From Marsupella aquatica (taxonomy: Eukaryota > Marchantiophyta), in NCBI GenBank assembly GCA_973895155.1, contig OZ316895.1:22382001-22446000 (forward strand): DNA of 64,000 nt. The letters run 5' to 3'. The position numbers were made by a program, and so were the translations under genes. How positions within the stretch are numbered: position 1 is the first letter of the stretch; each line of letters opens with the position of its first letter. Of the stretch, positions 35,643 through 46,700 are shown one piece after another. The notes under the pieces were generated by a model. That model was given only the letters and a program-made list of their open reading frames with translations. It did not search any database and had not been told where the DNA came from.

Positions 35643-37282
35643 GAAAACATGCCATTCCAAGCTTCGTATGCGATGACGTGACTACAAAGAAGAGCATACT
35701 GTGGTCCATCTTGGAAGAGAGAAGCCAAGTGCTAGCCTCGCGTGATGGTCTTAGAAGGTTCATATTTTATCGGAGATGTGTTCTAGCAGAAAAGTTTTGA
35801 GCTTCAGGATTGTGTCTTCGTAACACTACAGTAGTCTATGATGAGATTATTTGTATCGAAATGGAATTACCCGTGCCGCACATGTTCGTGGAAACGATGA
35901 TAATTGGCGAGCAACGTATGAAGAAAAGTATTGATTCACTCAGCATCCAAAGCCAAGAAAGCAAACTCCTGAGCCTGTCCATTTGTCTAAGCTAGGTGGC
36001 CAGAAGGCTAGGAGGGCTGGTAGACTTGGATTGCCCAAGGTCAATGCCCTGCACAACATTGTAGGCTCTGTGCTTGGGAATCAGGGCCTGTGATTTTCTC
36101 TCTCACGGGCCTTATGCCTCACTGGCAGGTGAGAGAAGAAACTGAATTGTATGTCACCCATGAAAAATAAAACAATGGAGTCTCCTTCATTGCATGTCCG
36201 AAAAGTGGCATCCCCGTTTCATCAAATAAGCCAAGAAAGCCTTGCTTTGTTAACTTTTGTAATCAGTTTTGAATTGATTCTACTTTCCTGATGACATAGG
36301 AACCATAGTCGAGAGATTTGTCTGTAGCAGAGGAAAGGAGAAGTTTATCTGTACAGTAATTTAAGGCAGCAGGCAAAATCCTGTCAATTCAAGTCCCCGA
36401 TTGTTTCGTAAGACAGCTAGTACTACGTTTGACTATTCCTAGTCCTAATATTTCAATTCATCTGCGCAAAAATGCCTCCAGCCATCTACGACACATTTCC
36501 AATGAAGGAGTCTCCAACAGGAGGCCCACAGGACCATTGCCACTTCCTGGCCCCAGACAAAGACATAAATTCTTACCATTATTTCATGATTGATTGGTTC
36601 AGGTTTCAAAATAAGAAGGAACACACAAGACGCTTGGTTACCAGTTTTATCCTTAAACTACTTACAAGTAACAGTTTCTAATAGTTACTTGGAAGATGAC
36701 CTCTCACTGAACACTTCATAGTCCCCAGCCCAACCTCTGTCTATGCCCCTAGGGTCTACAACTTGTACATCCATGTTTCTTCCTTGCCTGTGGACGAAAT
36801 TAGTTAATAGTCAGCATAGGTGAACATTGACTTGAATCACAACCTATGCAAATCGAACCTTTTCTATAGGCAGCTCCACTTCCATTTCAGCCCACCTATG
36901 CCCCATTTCTACTTGGACAGTGTAACCAGCATGCAATTTATTTAAGGCTTGCACTGGCCCAGGAGTGAATCCCATCACCCAAATCTGTCCTACTGTTGCC
37001 CAGCAGTATAAAATGTTCCATACCTTTGCACCCCGAGTCTCCCAACATATATTCACAATAATCTGGAGTGTTGACAATCAGATCCCTGGAATTAGAATCC
37101 AACCAAAAATTCTGGAGAATGGTACACACCCAGGTATTCTGGATCAATGAAAATAAACAGTCCATTATAGTCAACCACCATGGACAAATTCATGCTGGAC
37201 ATTTTTTCTCTCTTGAAAATACTCCTGTGTTGAGGGTTCTCAAAGAATAGGCCCTTAGGCTAGTAAAGTATGACAATCAATG
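35643..37282. other. ARPC3 3' flank and intergenic DNA
   Basis: Nothing recognisable as a gene. Short frames (for example 35810-35995 and 36472-36681) have no motif and no neighbouring splice structure. Confidence 0.4.
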
Positions 37283-37590
37283 AAACGCAAGAGAGGGACG
37301 TCAACAAAGGAAGGGAGGCCTAGAAGTTGAAATTTGGGCACCACTCTAGAGGGGGGAACTGATTACATCGTAGCAGGTGAACCCACCAAGCCATTGTGAG
37401 GCACAAGGTATGAACTATCAAAACCATTGACTAAAAAGGACGGGGAGGGAGGTCAAAAAGGAAGAGGGGCCTGGGAAGTCAAACTTGGGTCATGAAAGGC
37501 AGAAATTGACCACATCTAAAAGGAGAAACACATAATAACACATGGAGCAAGTAAGCAAGTGTGAGGCACAAGGTATGAGGTATTACAACC
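37283..37590. repeat. Diverged tandem duplication, period about 165 bp
   Basis: GAGGSAGGTCAAAAAGGAAG-like sequence through GTGAGGCACAAGGTATGA occurs twice, the last phrase at 37396 and 37561. The two copies differ at many positions. Confidence 0.7.
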
Positions 37591-38397
37591 AATCAGGAGC
37601 AAGATGTGAAGTATGACGTATTATTAGAGCCAACGGAGGTTAGGGTTGAGAGCCTGTGAGGTGCCATAGTCCTTGTATTCCTTTCCTTTTGGGACTGTCG
37701 TCCTTCCGGAAGGTCTATTGAGTCCCTTCCTTTATCCGCTTTCCAAGCCATATAAAAGAGCTTTGAGGGGGATTGCCGTGAGACATTGAGAGTGCACCAA
37801 AGCTTAATATTATTATTATCTTGTGTTCAACATTTCCCACTGTAGCGAATTTCGTCACCAGATCAACTCACGTAGAGTTCAAACCCATCTCGGTGGTCAC
37901 CTATAGTAAGGTACTTTGTCATGCCGAGGGACAGTGCCGCTTGTGCACATCGGCACGTCCCTCGCATGCCCGCTAGGTATGGTTAGGGCTAGTGTACTAC
38001 TTGAGTTAGTGTCATGTTCTTGTAGCAAGTCTGGGCCGTTCTTGAAGCAAAGGTGTTTGTTAGTGTGGCGCCTGGACCCGGTCCTACTTAGGGCATGTTT
38101 TTCTTTGCCATTTTTCAGTTCTTCTTGAATCGCTGTTGACAGAGCTCAGACAGTGCTCGTCGGTTCCGTACACGGGATTCACACAGTGATTCGTTAGATG
38201 CTCCCGACCGATCTTGGCATCTCGCCGGTTTTTGATTCGATTTCAGTACGCTTGTTTCTCTTACGCCTTTTATTCAAGAAGAACTGTCGAGTTAGCGGTG
38301 AGGAGAAGAAGATTGCTCGTGGCGATTTCGACAATTTCTGGTGAAGCCGGTGCAATTTCTATGGAAAAACGCTGAGCGATGGGTGGAAGTTATGACT
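37591..38397. other. Promoter-like or LTR-like segment with hairpin
   Basis: CCATATAAAAGAGC at about 37749 looks like a TATA box and is followed by leader-like sequence. AGAGTTCAAACCCATCT at 37875 resembles GAGTTCGAACCCATCT at 42355. An imperfect hairpin GAGGGACAGTGCCG/CGGCACGTCCCTC spans about 37924-37968. It might be the remains of a long terminal repeat belonging to the downstream gag, but I found no matching second copy after the gag. Confidence 0.3.
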
Positions 38398-39372
38398 TTA
38401 AGTGTATACACTTAAGTATACACTTAAGTCAAACAAGCCCCCCCTCCCTCGTTTCCTTCGCGGTTTTTTGCCCAGGCTTTTCTTTTCCGGCCGCAACCTG
38501 TTTCGCGACTTGCTGTTATCGATTGCCGCATCTACGCTGACTGCTGCATCCACGCTGACTGCACAGGGCGCACCCGCGCTCGCATTTTTAACGACCTCTT
38601 TGGGGCCCTTTTTCATTTACCGGCCATGACTGCCTCGGCCACCGCGCGCCCCTTTTCTTTCGCCCTTTTTTTTGCCTTGCCAAGCCTCGAAGTTCCTCCC
38701 TCCGTTTGTTTTCCTGCCTTTATCTCGCAGGTTGTGCATACAGGGCATCGTGTCTCCCACTGCCAGCATTTAATTAAGGAGAGGAGGGGGAGCAAGTACA
38801 AGCCGAGAGTCGAGAGGAGAAGGCACGGAGGCCTATGAAGCATTAAAGCAAGGGGAAGGGGGGAGCCAAGGCTGGAACGCAAGGAGAGGAGGGGGACTGG
38901 CAGGAGCGAGTGTGCCAGGAGAGGGCACGAGGCCCTATGAAGCATTGAGGGGAGGGGGAAGCGAAAGGAGGGCACGAGGCCCTATGAAGAATTAAAGGGG
39001 GGAGGGGGAGTTCACGTCGACTCCCCTTGGGAGTCCTGCCAGGCACGAGGCCCCATAGCACATTTAAGAGGGGAGGGGGAGTCGTAGCCCCACCTCTTTG
39101 GGAGTTCATACGGAGAGGGGGCGCAAAGCCCTATGCAGGGCTCGAGCCCATTAAAGGAGCCCATTTTTCCGCTTCTCCATTCGCCACCGGACTGTCAGTG
39201 CCTGCATTTACTGAACTCCGATCTTGCCACATGCGATTTCTTCCTGGCCGCGATTGCTTCCGGCCCCTTTTTCTTCCCGGCCGCCACGCCTATGTATACA
39301 CACGTAAAGGGAGCCGCGCCCCTGCATACACATTGGGCACCGGCCGGTGCCTCTTATGTGTATACACATAAG
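38398..39372. repeat. Palindrome-bounded block with purine-rich degenerate tandem repeats
   Basis: Starts with the palindrome TTAAGTGTATACACTTAA (38398-38415) and ends with CTTATGTGTATACACATAAG (39353-39372), directly preceded by GGCACCGGCCGGTGCC (39336-39351). Between 38775 and 39165 a unit of the form GGCACGAGGCCCTATGAAGC + ATTAAAGGGGAGGGGGAG is repeated about five times with changes. No coding sequence. Probably the 5' non-coding part of the retroelement that follows, or an independent element. Confidence 0.55.
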
Positions 39373-39593
39373 GAAGGGACCCTTTCCGTCATTTTTTGTT
39401 GTTGTTTTTTGTTTTTATTTTGACCCTTTTAGGCAAGGCTGGTAATACACATCCGGGCCAATTTCATTTTGTTTAGCCCGGTCTCCTTGCCTCACGTTGT
39501 TTGCTTCATTGTAGGTTAATTTTCTAGCCTTGGGGCTGCCATTCCTTTTCTTGTCAGTTTCTTTCCCATTGGCACCCCAGGTGAGCATGCAGT

Positions 39594-42012
39594 ATGTCAG
39601 TCGACGAGCCGGGAGGTAGCAACTCATCGCCACCAACACCCCGATACCATTTACGGAGTGATCCACAACCGTTGGTGCCAATTTCATTGGAGTCTCGGCA
39701 ATTTCGACGATGTCTGCAGACAATAGCAGCACCCACACCACGCAATCCTTCTGCTCAATTTGGCGGTCGCTTCACCACTACTCCAAAGCCTGCTATCACT
39801 TCATTGCCATTTACCCCTTCTGCATCCGTGGTTGTTCCTGCTTCACCGACATACAGCATGGACGTCAGCCACACATCTGGCCGCATTGAACGCTTCAGCG
39901 GGCGACCAGGCACTGTTTCTTTGCGTGAGTTCAAATCCACTTTCTACACTGTCGTTTACGAATTGGAGTTGAAGTATGGCAGCAATTTTACAAATGCTTT
40001 TGCATTTAAGCAGCTAGTCAGGTATGTGCACCATGAGGCTTTGGATGTGTATGAGCAACATTCTCAACGGCTGCTTGCTGTCACACAATTGCCTAACCCT
40101 GCCTATGCCACTACAATTGCGGCTGCCTCACAACTGGCATTACAAAATGCCATTGCAGCCCATGCTGCTGCTCCTGCCACTTCCCCTCCTACTCCAGTTC
40201 CCACCACTGCACCAATTACTCCCACTGTCTTGGCACAAGCTACATCAGGCATTTCTCCCACCATTGATTCCCCTGCCTTTGCTGATCCAGTGGCTGAGTT
40301 TTTCCAGGTTCTTGAATTGGAATTCCCAATCAAGAGTGCTGACAAAATCATGCAGTTGGCCACCTTTGTGAGGCAGCGCGATGAAACATTGAAGATGATG
40401 TATCGCCGACTTCTCAAGCTGAAGGAGGACACCCAGAGCATCACTGACCTGGAAGCTGCTCATCGCTATCTTCGCGCATTGGAAGGCACACCAGCTCTCC
40501 ATTCGCAAGTGTTGCAGCAAGTATTCTCAGAGTTTGGAGATAGCTACACCCTGCTCAATGTCTATGACACTGCTGAGAAACTTGAGTTGGCCCATGCACA
40601 TTATGAGGCCAGTATTGCACGTCCACCGCGATCCAGATACCAGGCTGCTACCCCTACACTGGCCACTCCTTCCTGTGTGCCACAGTATGGTTCCAAGACC
40701 AAGCCAGCCCATGCTGCTTTCATGCTGCCATCTTGCAACTACTGTGGTAACCCCAATCACAAGCTAATGAATGTGATATTGTTGCTGAGGACCTGTCTTG
40801 TGATTTTTGCAAGAAAGTGGGTCACTTGGAGGCAGTTTGTTTTGCCAAATTCCCATAGAGGAAGCAGCTACGACAGCAGGCCCCTCATCCTGCTCCTGCT
40901 TCCACTCCCCCACCAGCTATACTGCATTAGTTGCTCCTCCTTCCAGTGGCAAAGCACCCGATGCTAACAAATTGTCCAAGCAGCAACAGAAGCAACCAAC
41001 TCAGAAGGAGGCTCACACTGCACAGGCAACTCAACTCCAGTCTCTGACTCATGAGGTTGAGTCCCTACGTGCCCAACTTGTCAACATCAAAGGCAAGTCA
41101 CCTGCCTCTGCTGGTCCTTCTCAACCGGCTGGTCACGTGCAACCCATCCCTGGCCCAGGCACCACTGACAGTTCAGCACCTCTACCCCGCTCTTTCTATG
41201 GCTTACCATTTGATGCTCATATGGGTGAGTGTGTGTTGTCCTCTGCTCCACAGCCTGGCCTTACAGTAGAATTTTTAGATTCACTTTGTCCATCCTATTT
41301 TGCTTACCAACAGGCCAGTGCTGCCTCCCGTATTGCTCCCACACACCGCATTGTACAGGCTGATGGTCTTGCTGCCGGTCCTATGACTAGAGCCAGGGGA
41401 GCTCGGGCTGTCATACCCCAATCTTTTCAGCCACTCACACTTGCTGAAGAGCGCACCTTGTTGGCGAGGGGGGAGGGAGCTGCAGCTACATCCATTCCAC
41501 CACCAGGTGCTATTGACATTTCACAGGGAGTTGTTTCTCCTGAGCTGCTTGAGCATGTCACCTCCGGTATGGCACAAATGATTCTTACAACTCCACTTTT
41601 CAGTTGCCATGATTTACACCTGGATGCTAGAGCTGTCATCAAAGTGCTAGAGGGCTCACTGCATTCTTCATCAGCCCCTATGCCACCGGTTTTGGAGGCC
41701 CAATCTCATGTACATACTGGACCTTCTTCTTCTCCATTACATGCTTCCACTGGTTTGGCTATCCCAGTACCAATTTCCAGTGGTAGAGATGACAGTATTG
41801 CTCCAGATTGTGTGACCAAAGCTACACTGGATTCTGGTCATGTTGTTCCATCTTTCCTGGCTATGCTGTTGAGTGGGAAGACCGTGGACACTAACTCCCT
41901 TCACAAGGTACCTCATCATTTGCCAAAAGTGGTGCCCAGTGACAGGACTTTAGTTTCCACCACCATTGCCATTGTTGACAACAGGAATTCAGCGGTCAAG
42001 TTGGAGGTCTAG
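39594..42012 (+). pseudogene. Degenerate retrotransposon gag
   Basis: The frame from ATG 39594 encodes a Gag-like protein: SerPro-rich N-terminus, RIERFSGRPGTVSLREFKS, and a helical gag core (VAEFFQVLELEFPIKSADK ... AHRYLRALEGTPALHSQVL). At about 40735-40765 a CCHC zinc knuckle starts (CNYCGNPNHK), and the reading then shifts by one base. The adjacent frame holds the rest of that knuckle and a second one (CDFCKKVGHLEAVC) and then stops. A third frame, open to 42012, continues with a Gln-rich coiled-coil-like linker (LTHEVESLRAQLV) and some 300 residues of unknown type. Two frame changes mean the copy is probably dead. No protease, reverse transcriptase or integrase motif follows, so it is either truncated or a non-autonomous element. 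Confidence 0.75.
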
Positions 42013-42373
42013 GGGGGATACAGAGGTTTACACCTCCACTACGTACATACCACCTCATTTGCTTTTTCTTGGCACTTGTAAATGTGATGGGACTTTTTCT
42101 ATGCATGTTGGTTGCTAGCAGCTTGCACATATGCATTGTTGGTGACTTGTATGTTTTCGATACACTATGGCTACGATACTATATGTCACGACAACTTCTC
42201 CCAGTGCTCTTTTGTTTTTTTCTTTTGAAAACTGAATCATTTGGTCCGCAAGCCCTCTTATTATATTAATACACTACGGTAGTTCTTCACTTCATTGCTT
42301 GTGCGATGCATGGTGACCCCCAAGGCTGCACCCTGCTCGACACCCAAGGCTCTTGAGTTCGAACCCATCTTCC
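42013..42373. other. 3' flank of the gag element, with a B-box-like motif
   Basis: TTGGAGGTCTAGGGGGGATA at the end of the gag frame resembles a polypurine tract. GAGTTCGAACCC at 42355-42366 matches a tRNA-type B box, but I could not find a convincing A box upstream. The shared promoter module starts right after it. Confidence 0.3.
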
Positions 42374-42957
42374 CGATCACCTGACTAACAAGTTCCCCAT
42401 TGCGAAATCGCCCCAGATCTTTGGGAGGTATCTTGGCCGTTGGATCATCTGGAAGTGGCCTTGCGTCGGATTAACTCAGGCTGAGTTCGAACCGATCCTC
42501 GGTCTCCGACCTTCCTCCGGGATCCGGTCATCTTCCGCTCTTGCTGAACAATTGTCACCGGCCTGAGCAGTTGCGAGCACATTGTGACCGCCAATCGCCG
42601 GTGCTCTCCCACAAGCGACCTTTGCCATCATCAGAGTCTTGTGCTCGATGCGCAGGAGAACACTTCCGTCGATGCGCTCTGTGGTCGGTACCAATGTTCA
42701 GCTAAATGCTCTCAATCGAGACAGCTTCATGTTGAATGTTGTGTGTTGTGCGTAGTCGTGCAGCTTTTGGTGGTCGCGCAGAAGGAATTGGTGGTCGGGC
42801 TCATCAAGTAGCCATCGAGAGAGAGGCAGATCCGTGGAGAAAATAGGTCTTGTGGTGCTGCTGCTGGGCCAGCACAGCGACCGTCTTTCACGATGGTAAG
42901 TTCTCAGGCTCGTGTTTTGTGTCCCTGGCATTGTGCGAATGTGATCGGCTTCCGGAG
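42374..42957 (+). promoter_or_regulatory. beta'-COP promoter/first-exon module, homologous to 33362-33975
   Basis: Same ordered blocks as the ARPC3 module, including the ATG at 42893 followed by GTAAGTTCTC. Presumed promoter, 5' untranslated exon and start codon of beta'-COP. Confidence 0.8.
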
Positions 42958-43740
42958 CGCGTGACTGTTGTTGTGGTAGTGAAGTGTGCAATGACGTGAT
43001 CTGGTTGTTTCCTTTCTCCGGAAACTCGCAAAGTTTCCCCCAGATCTGGCGCTCATTCATCGAGTCTTGTTCTGATGGCGGTATTCAATTAGGAACCGGA
43101 CGGTCTCCATGTTGATGTACCTCTAGTTGATTTGAGTTTTAGGCTCTGAGGAAATTCCCAGGGTGGAGTGCATCTATTGATCTGTCTGAACATCATTTAC
43201 CGGTGATGCCTGTCCTGAATGCCTGCGCTCATTAGCTGGTGAAGGAGTGATACTTCGTTGATACCGCATTATCTGTGCTCGCATTTCGTTTCCTAGGCTC
43301 ATTCTGAGCTGCGATATCGGTGGTGGTGCTCCTGCGCTAGCATAGCGGCCGTCTTTTACCATGGTTAGTTCTCTGGCTCGTTCGCATTGTGCGGATGTGG
43401 TCGGCTTCGGGCGCTCGTGGTGGTAGTGAAGTGTGTTATGATGTGATCTTGTCTTTTCCTCACACCGGAAACTCGAAAATTTCCTCCCAGATCTGACGCT
43501 TCTTCATTGAATCTCTCGCTTATGGTGTATTCAATTAGGAAACTGATGGTCGAGATGCTGATGTACCGCGAGTTTAGTTTAGTTTTTAGGCTCCAAGGAA
43601 ATTCGCAGCGTGGAGTGCACCTTTTGATCCGTCTGATCTCACTTACCATTGGTGCCTGTGCTCCTATTCTTGGAATCATTAGCTGGTGAAGGATTGATGC
43701 TTCGTTTATACTGCATTTTCTATGCTATGTTCATCGTGCT
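42866..43740 (+). repeat. Tandem duplication (period 468 bp) in beta'-COP intron 1
   Basis: CCGTCTTTCACGATGGTAAG at 42881 reappears as CCGTCTTTTACCATGGTTAG at 43349. Downstream blocks (CCGGAAACTCG, CCCAGATCTG, TATTCAATTAGGAA, TAGGCTC, GTGGAGTGCA, CATTAGCTGGTGAAGGA) also occur in both units. The second copy keeps an ATG (43361) followed by a GTTAGT donor, so it could act as an alternative first exon. Confidence 0.8.
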
Positions 43741-46700
43741 CCATTTCTTTTCTTAGCGACAATTGTATCCATGTCGCAAAAGCCAAAGGAACCTCCGCCC
43801 ATAGCATCTGTTCCGACCTTCTCAACATCTGTCATACGGATTTCAGGCGCCATCTATGTTCTAGGTGTTGAGCTCCAGCTCGTGGAAATCTGACAAATTC
43901 TTGACTTGTACCCTATTCGTGGAGTCGAGGATGTGGGTTTCTTAATCCTACCACAGAATTCGGTGGAGAGACTGGAGATGTATATTTCGTCTCTCGTTCT
44001 TTTTCACCGACGAAGCCAAGCAAACGTTAAAAAATTGTTTCACGATTTTCCTGTTAACTCTTCTGGACTAAATGGCACCATTTTGGCAAATGCCGCGGAA
44101 AACTCAAAAAAATGGAGTTCGAAGATGGCAGATGTCCATTGAATATCCGTACCACAGGTTGACGATCGTTAGCTTTGTGTGTTTCGGGATATATTATTCT
44201 CGCCAGTCACTGAGAATGTATTTCTCAGTTACATTTGCGGATGGAAACGGGATGGTAAATGGTGGACATGAGTTCTTGATGCCAAGGGCTTGAGGATAGT
44301 GACCAATTAATTTAGACTTCATAGAAAAATCCATCTGCCTGGAACGTACTAAGGAGGCCTAGCCGAGTAGGATCTTAAATCTTTTAGGAATGTCCACATA
44401 GAATGTTATCCTGATTGGAAGCCATCACGCTGTTGCGCTTCTATTAAAGATAGTTACGTGGCTATGTTTTCGAGGAGCTCATGCTCTGCGCACCTTACGG
44501 GTTTTTATTGGCTTAGGGGAAATATACTTATTTTCATTGCTGTGCATTGTCTAACTCGTTGTTTGGTGGGCTTCTTGTTTGTGCAGCCGCTCCGACTCGA
44601 GATCAAGGTACTTAATGCTATGTCAATATTGTTTTCAATTTTATGAATCCAAGTTCTATGCGGACCCATCCTACAATTGATAAGCAGATTGTCTTCTTGA
44701 GATCTTTCTAACCCATTCCTTCGCCCAATTCTCAGCGGAAACTCGCTCAAAGATCTGATCGAGTAAAGTGCGTTGATCTGCATCCATCTGAACCATGGTA
44801 AGTTAGAAACCCTACCCACAGGAAGCTTGAGATGAGATACATGTCGACATTAGTTTGTCAGAGTCTTGTGGACGCATACTGTAATTTCCTAGCTGTGAAG
44901 GTCCCTGGCTTATCTTCACTACTAAGGGCTGGGCGCACCCTCTCATTTTAACTCGAATGTGGGTCCTTGGCATGCGTTTGAATTTGGGTTGTATAAATAG
45001 CCTCCACTGACTCAGAGCTTGCTTTCAGGATACTATCCACTATGTACACTGGGAGTGTGTATATTTGGAATCACCAAACCCAGGTGTGTTTTCAACTTTC
45101 AAATGCTAGTATCCGAACCTCTGCACGAATTCATTTTTTCAATAAAATTCGTGCCGGTCATCTCTTGAAATGAGCTTTTCCACCTTGATTGATAGCTCTT
45201 TGGTTGACAACGTATGACTACATATTCCCTGAAAGCATGGTTGACGTCTTCGTGCAGGCCCTGGTGAAATCGTTCGAAGTGACAGAGCTCCCTGGTGCGT
45301 TTGGCATTCACACAGCTCTGAATGTTGTGACTCTTGTTTCGTGCTTTACAGTTTAACGTGGTTACAGAGTATTGTACTGTAAAATACTCAGCTTGCTGCC
45401 CTGCCTTATGATTGCAGTAAGGTCGGCCAAGTTTATCGCTCGGAAGCAGTGGATTGTAGCTGGTTCTGATGACATGTTCATCCGAGTTTACAACTACAAC
45501 ACAATGGACAAAATCAAAGCTTTTGAAGCACATACCGACTATATCCGATGTGTTGCTGTCCACCCGACATTGCCGTATGTGCTATCTTCATCAGATGATA
45601 TGCTCATCAAACTCTGGGATTGGGACAAAAATTGGACTTGTACACAGATTTTTGAGGGTCATTCACATTATGTGATGCAAGTGGTCTTCAATCCGAAGGA
45701 CACCAACACCTTTGCGAGTGCGTCATTGGACCGAACAATCAAGGTGTTTACCTGGTTCTAGTTCACTCTCATTCGTACTTTTCGTCGAATGCTGCTTTAG
45801 CTATTGTCTGAAGTAGTGGTTTTTAAGCTCCCGGAGCCTTATGTACCGTAACATCTTGCAGATTTGGAATCTTGGGTCTCCTGAACCAAATTTCACTCTT
45901 GATGCACACTTGAAAGGCGTAAATTGTCTAGATTACTACAGCGGAGGGGACAGACCCTACCTTATCACTGGTTCAGATGACCAAACTGCTAAGGTACTGA
46001 TTTCGTTTCCCCTCACTGCATGCTGGTGCTGGAAGGTTGTTGTGCTGTAAGATCGCGGACAAGTATTCAAGTGTGTTATGCTTTTGCTGGCTCGTAGCAT
46101 AGATGCAGTTATGGGGGATCCGCTGGTTTCAATTTGCAAAGGAGGCATATTTTAGATTCTCTTTCTAAACGTCCTACTGTGTGGTGTCTGTTGACTTCTA
46201 ATAATTAGGTCTGGGACTATCAAACAAAAAGCTGTGTTCAAACTCTGGAGGGGCACACACACAATGTTTCTGCTGTCTGCTTTCATCCAGAACTGCCTAT
46301 TATAATAACCGGGTCAGAAGATGGCACAGTTCGCATCTGGCATGCCACCACGTACAGGTAACGATGTGATTCGATGAGAGTCATGTGCATGGATACTGCG
46401 ATAGTTAACAATCTACAATAAAGTTTCTTTGATCCGCGAAATCAAGGTCTCGCGCAAGGATTGTGAAACTGATTGACCTCATTGTATATATAGTTTGGGA
46501 ATTGGGATTTCCACAGCATTAAGTTTACTCTGTTCAAAATTGAGGAAGACTAGGGTCTCTTGTTTGAATTTACTTGGCCTTAGCTTGCTCGGGATCTTGC
46601 AGACTGGAGAATACCTTGAACTACGGGCTTGAGCGTGTTTGGACTATCGGATACTTGAAGAGCTCCAACCGGTACCGATTCCTTCAATCACACATGCTGC

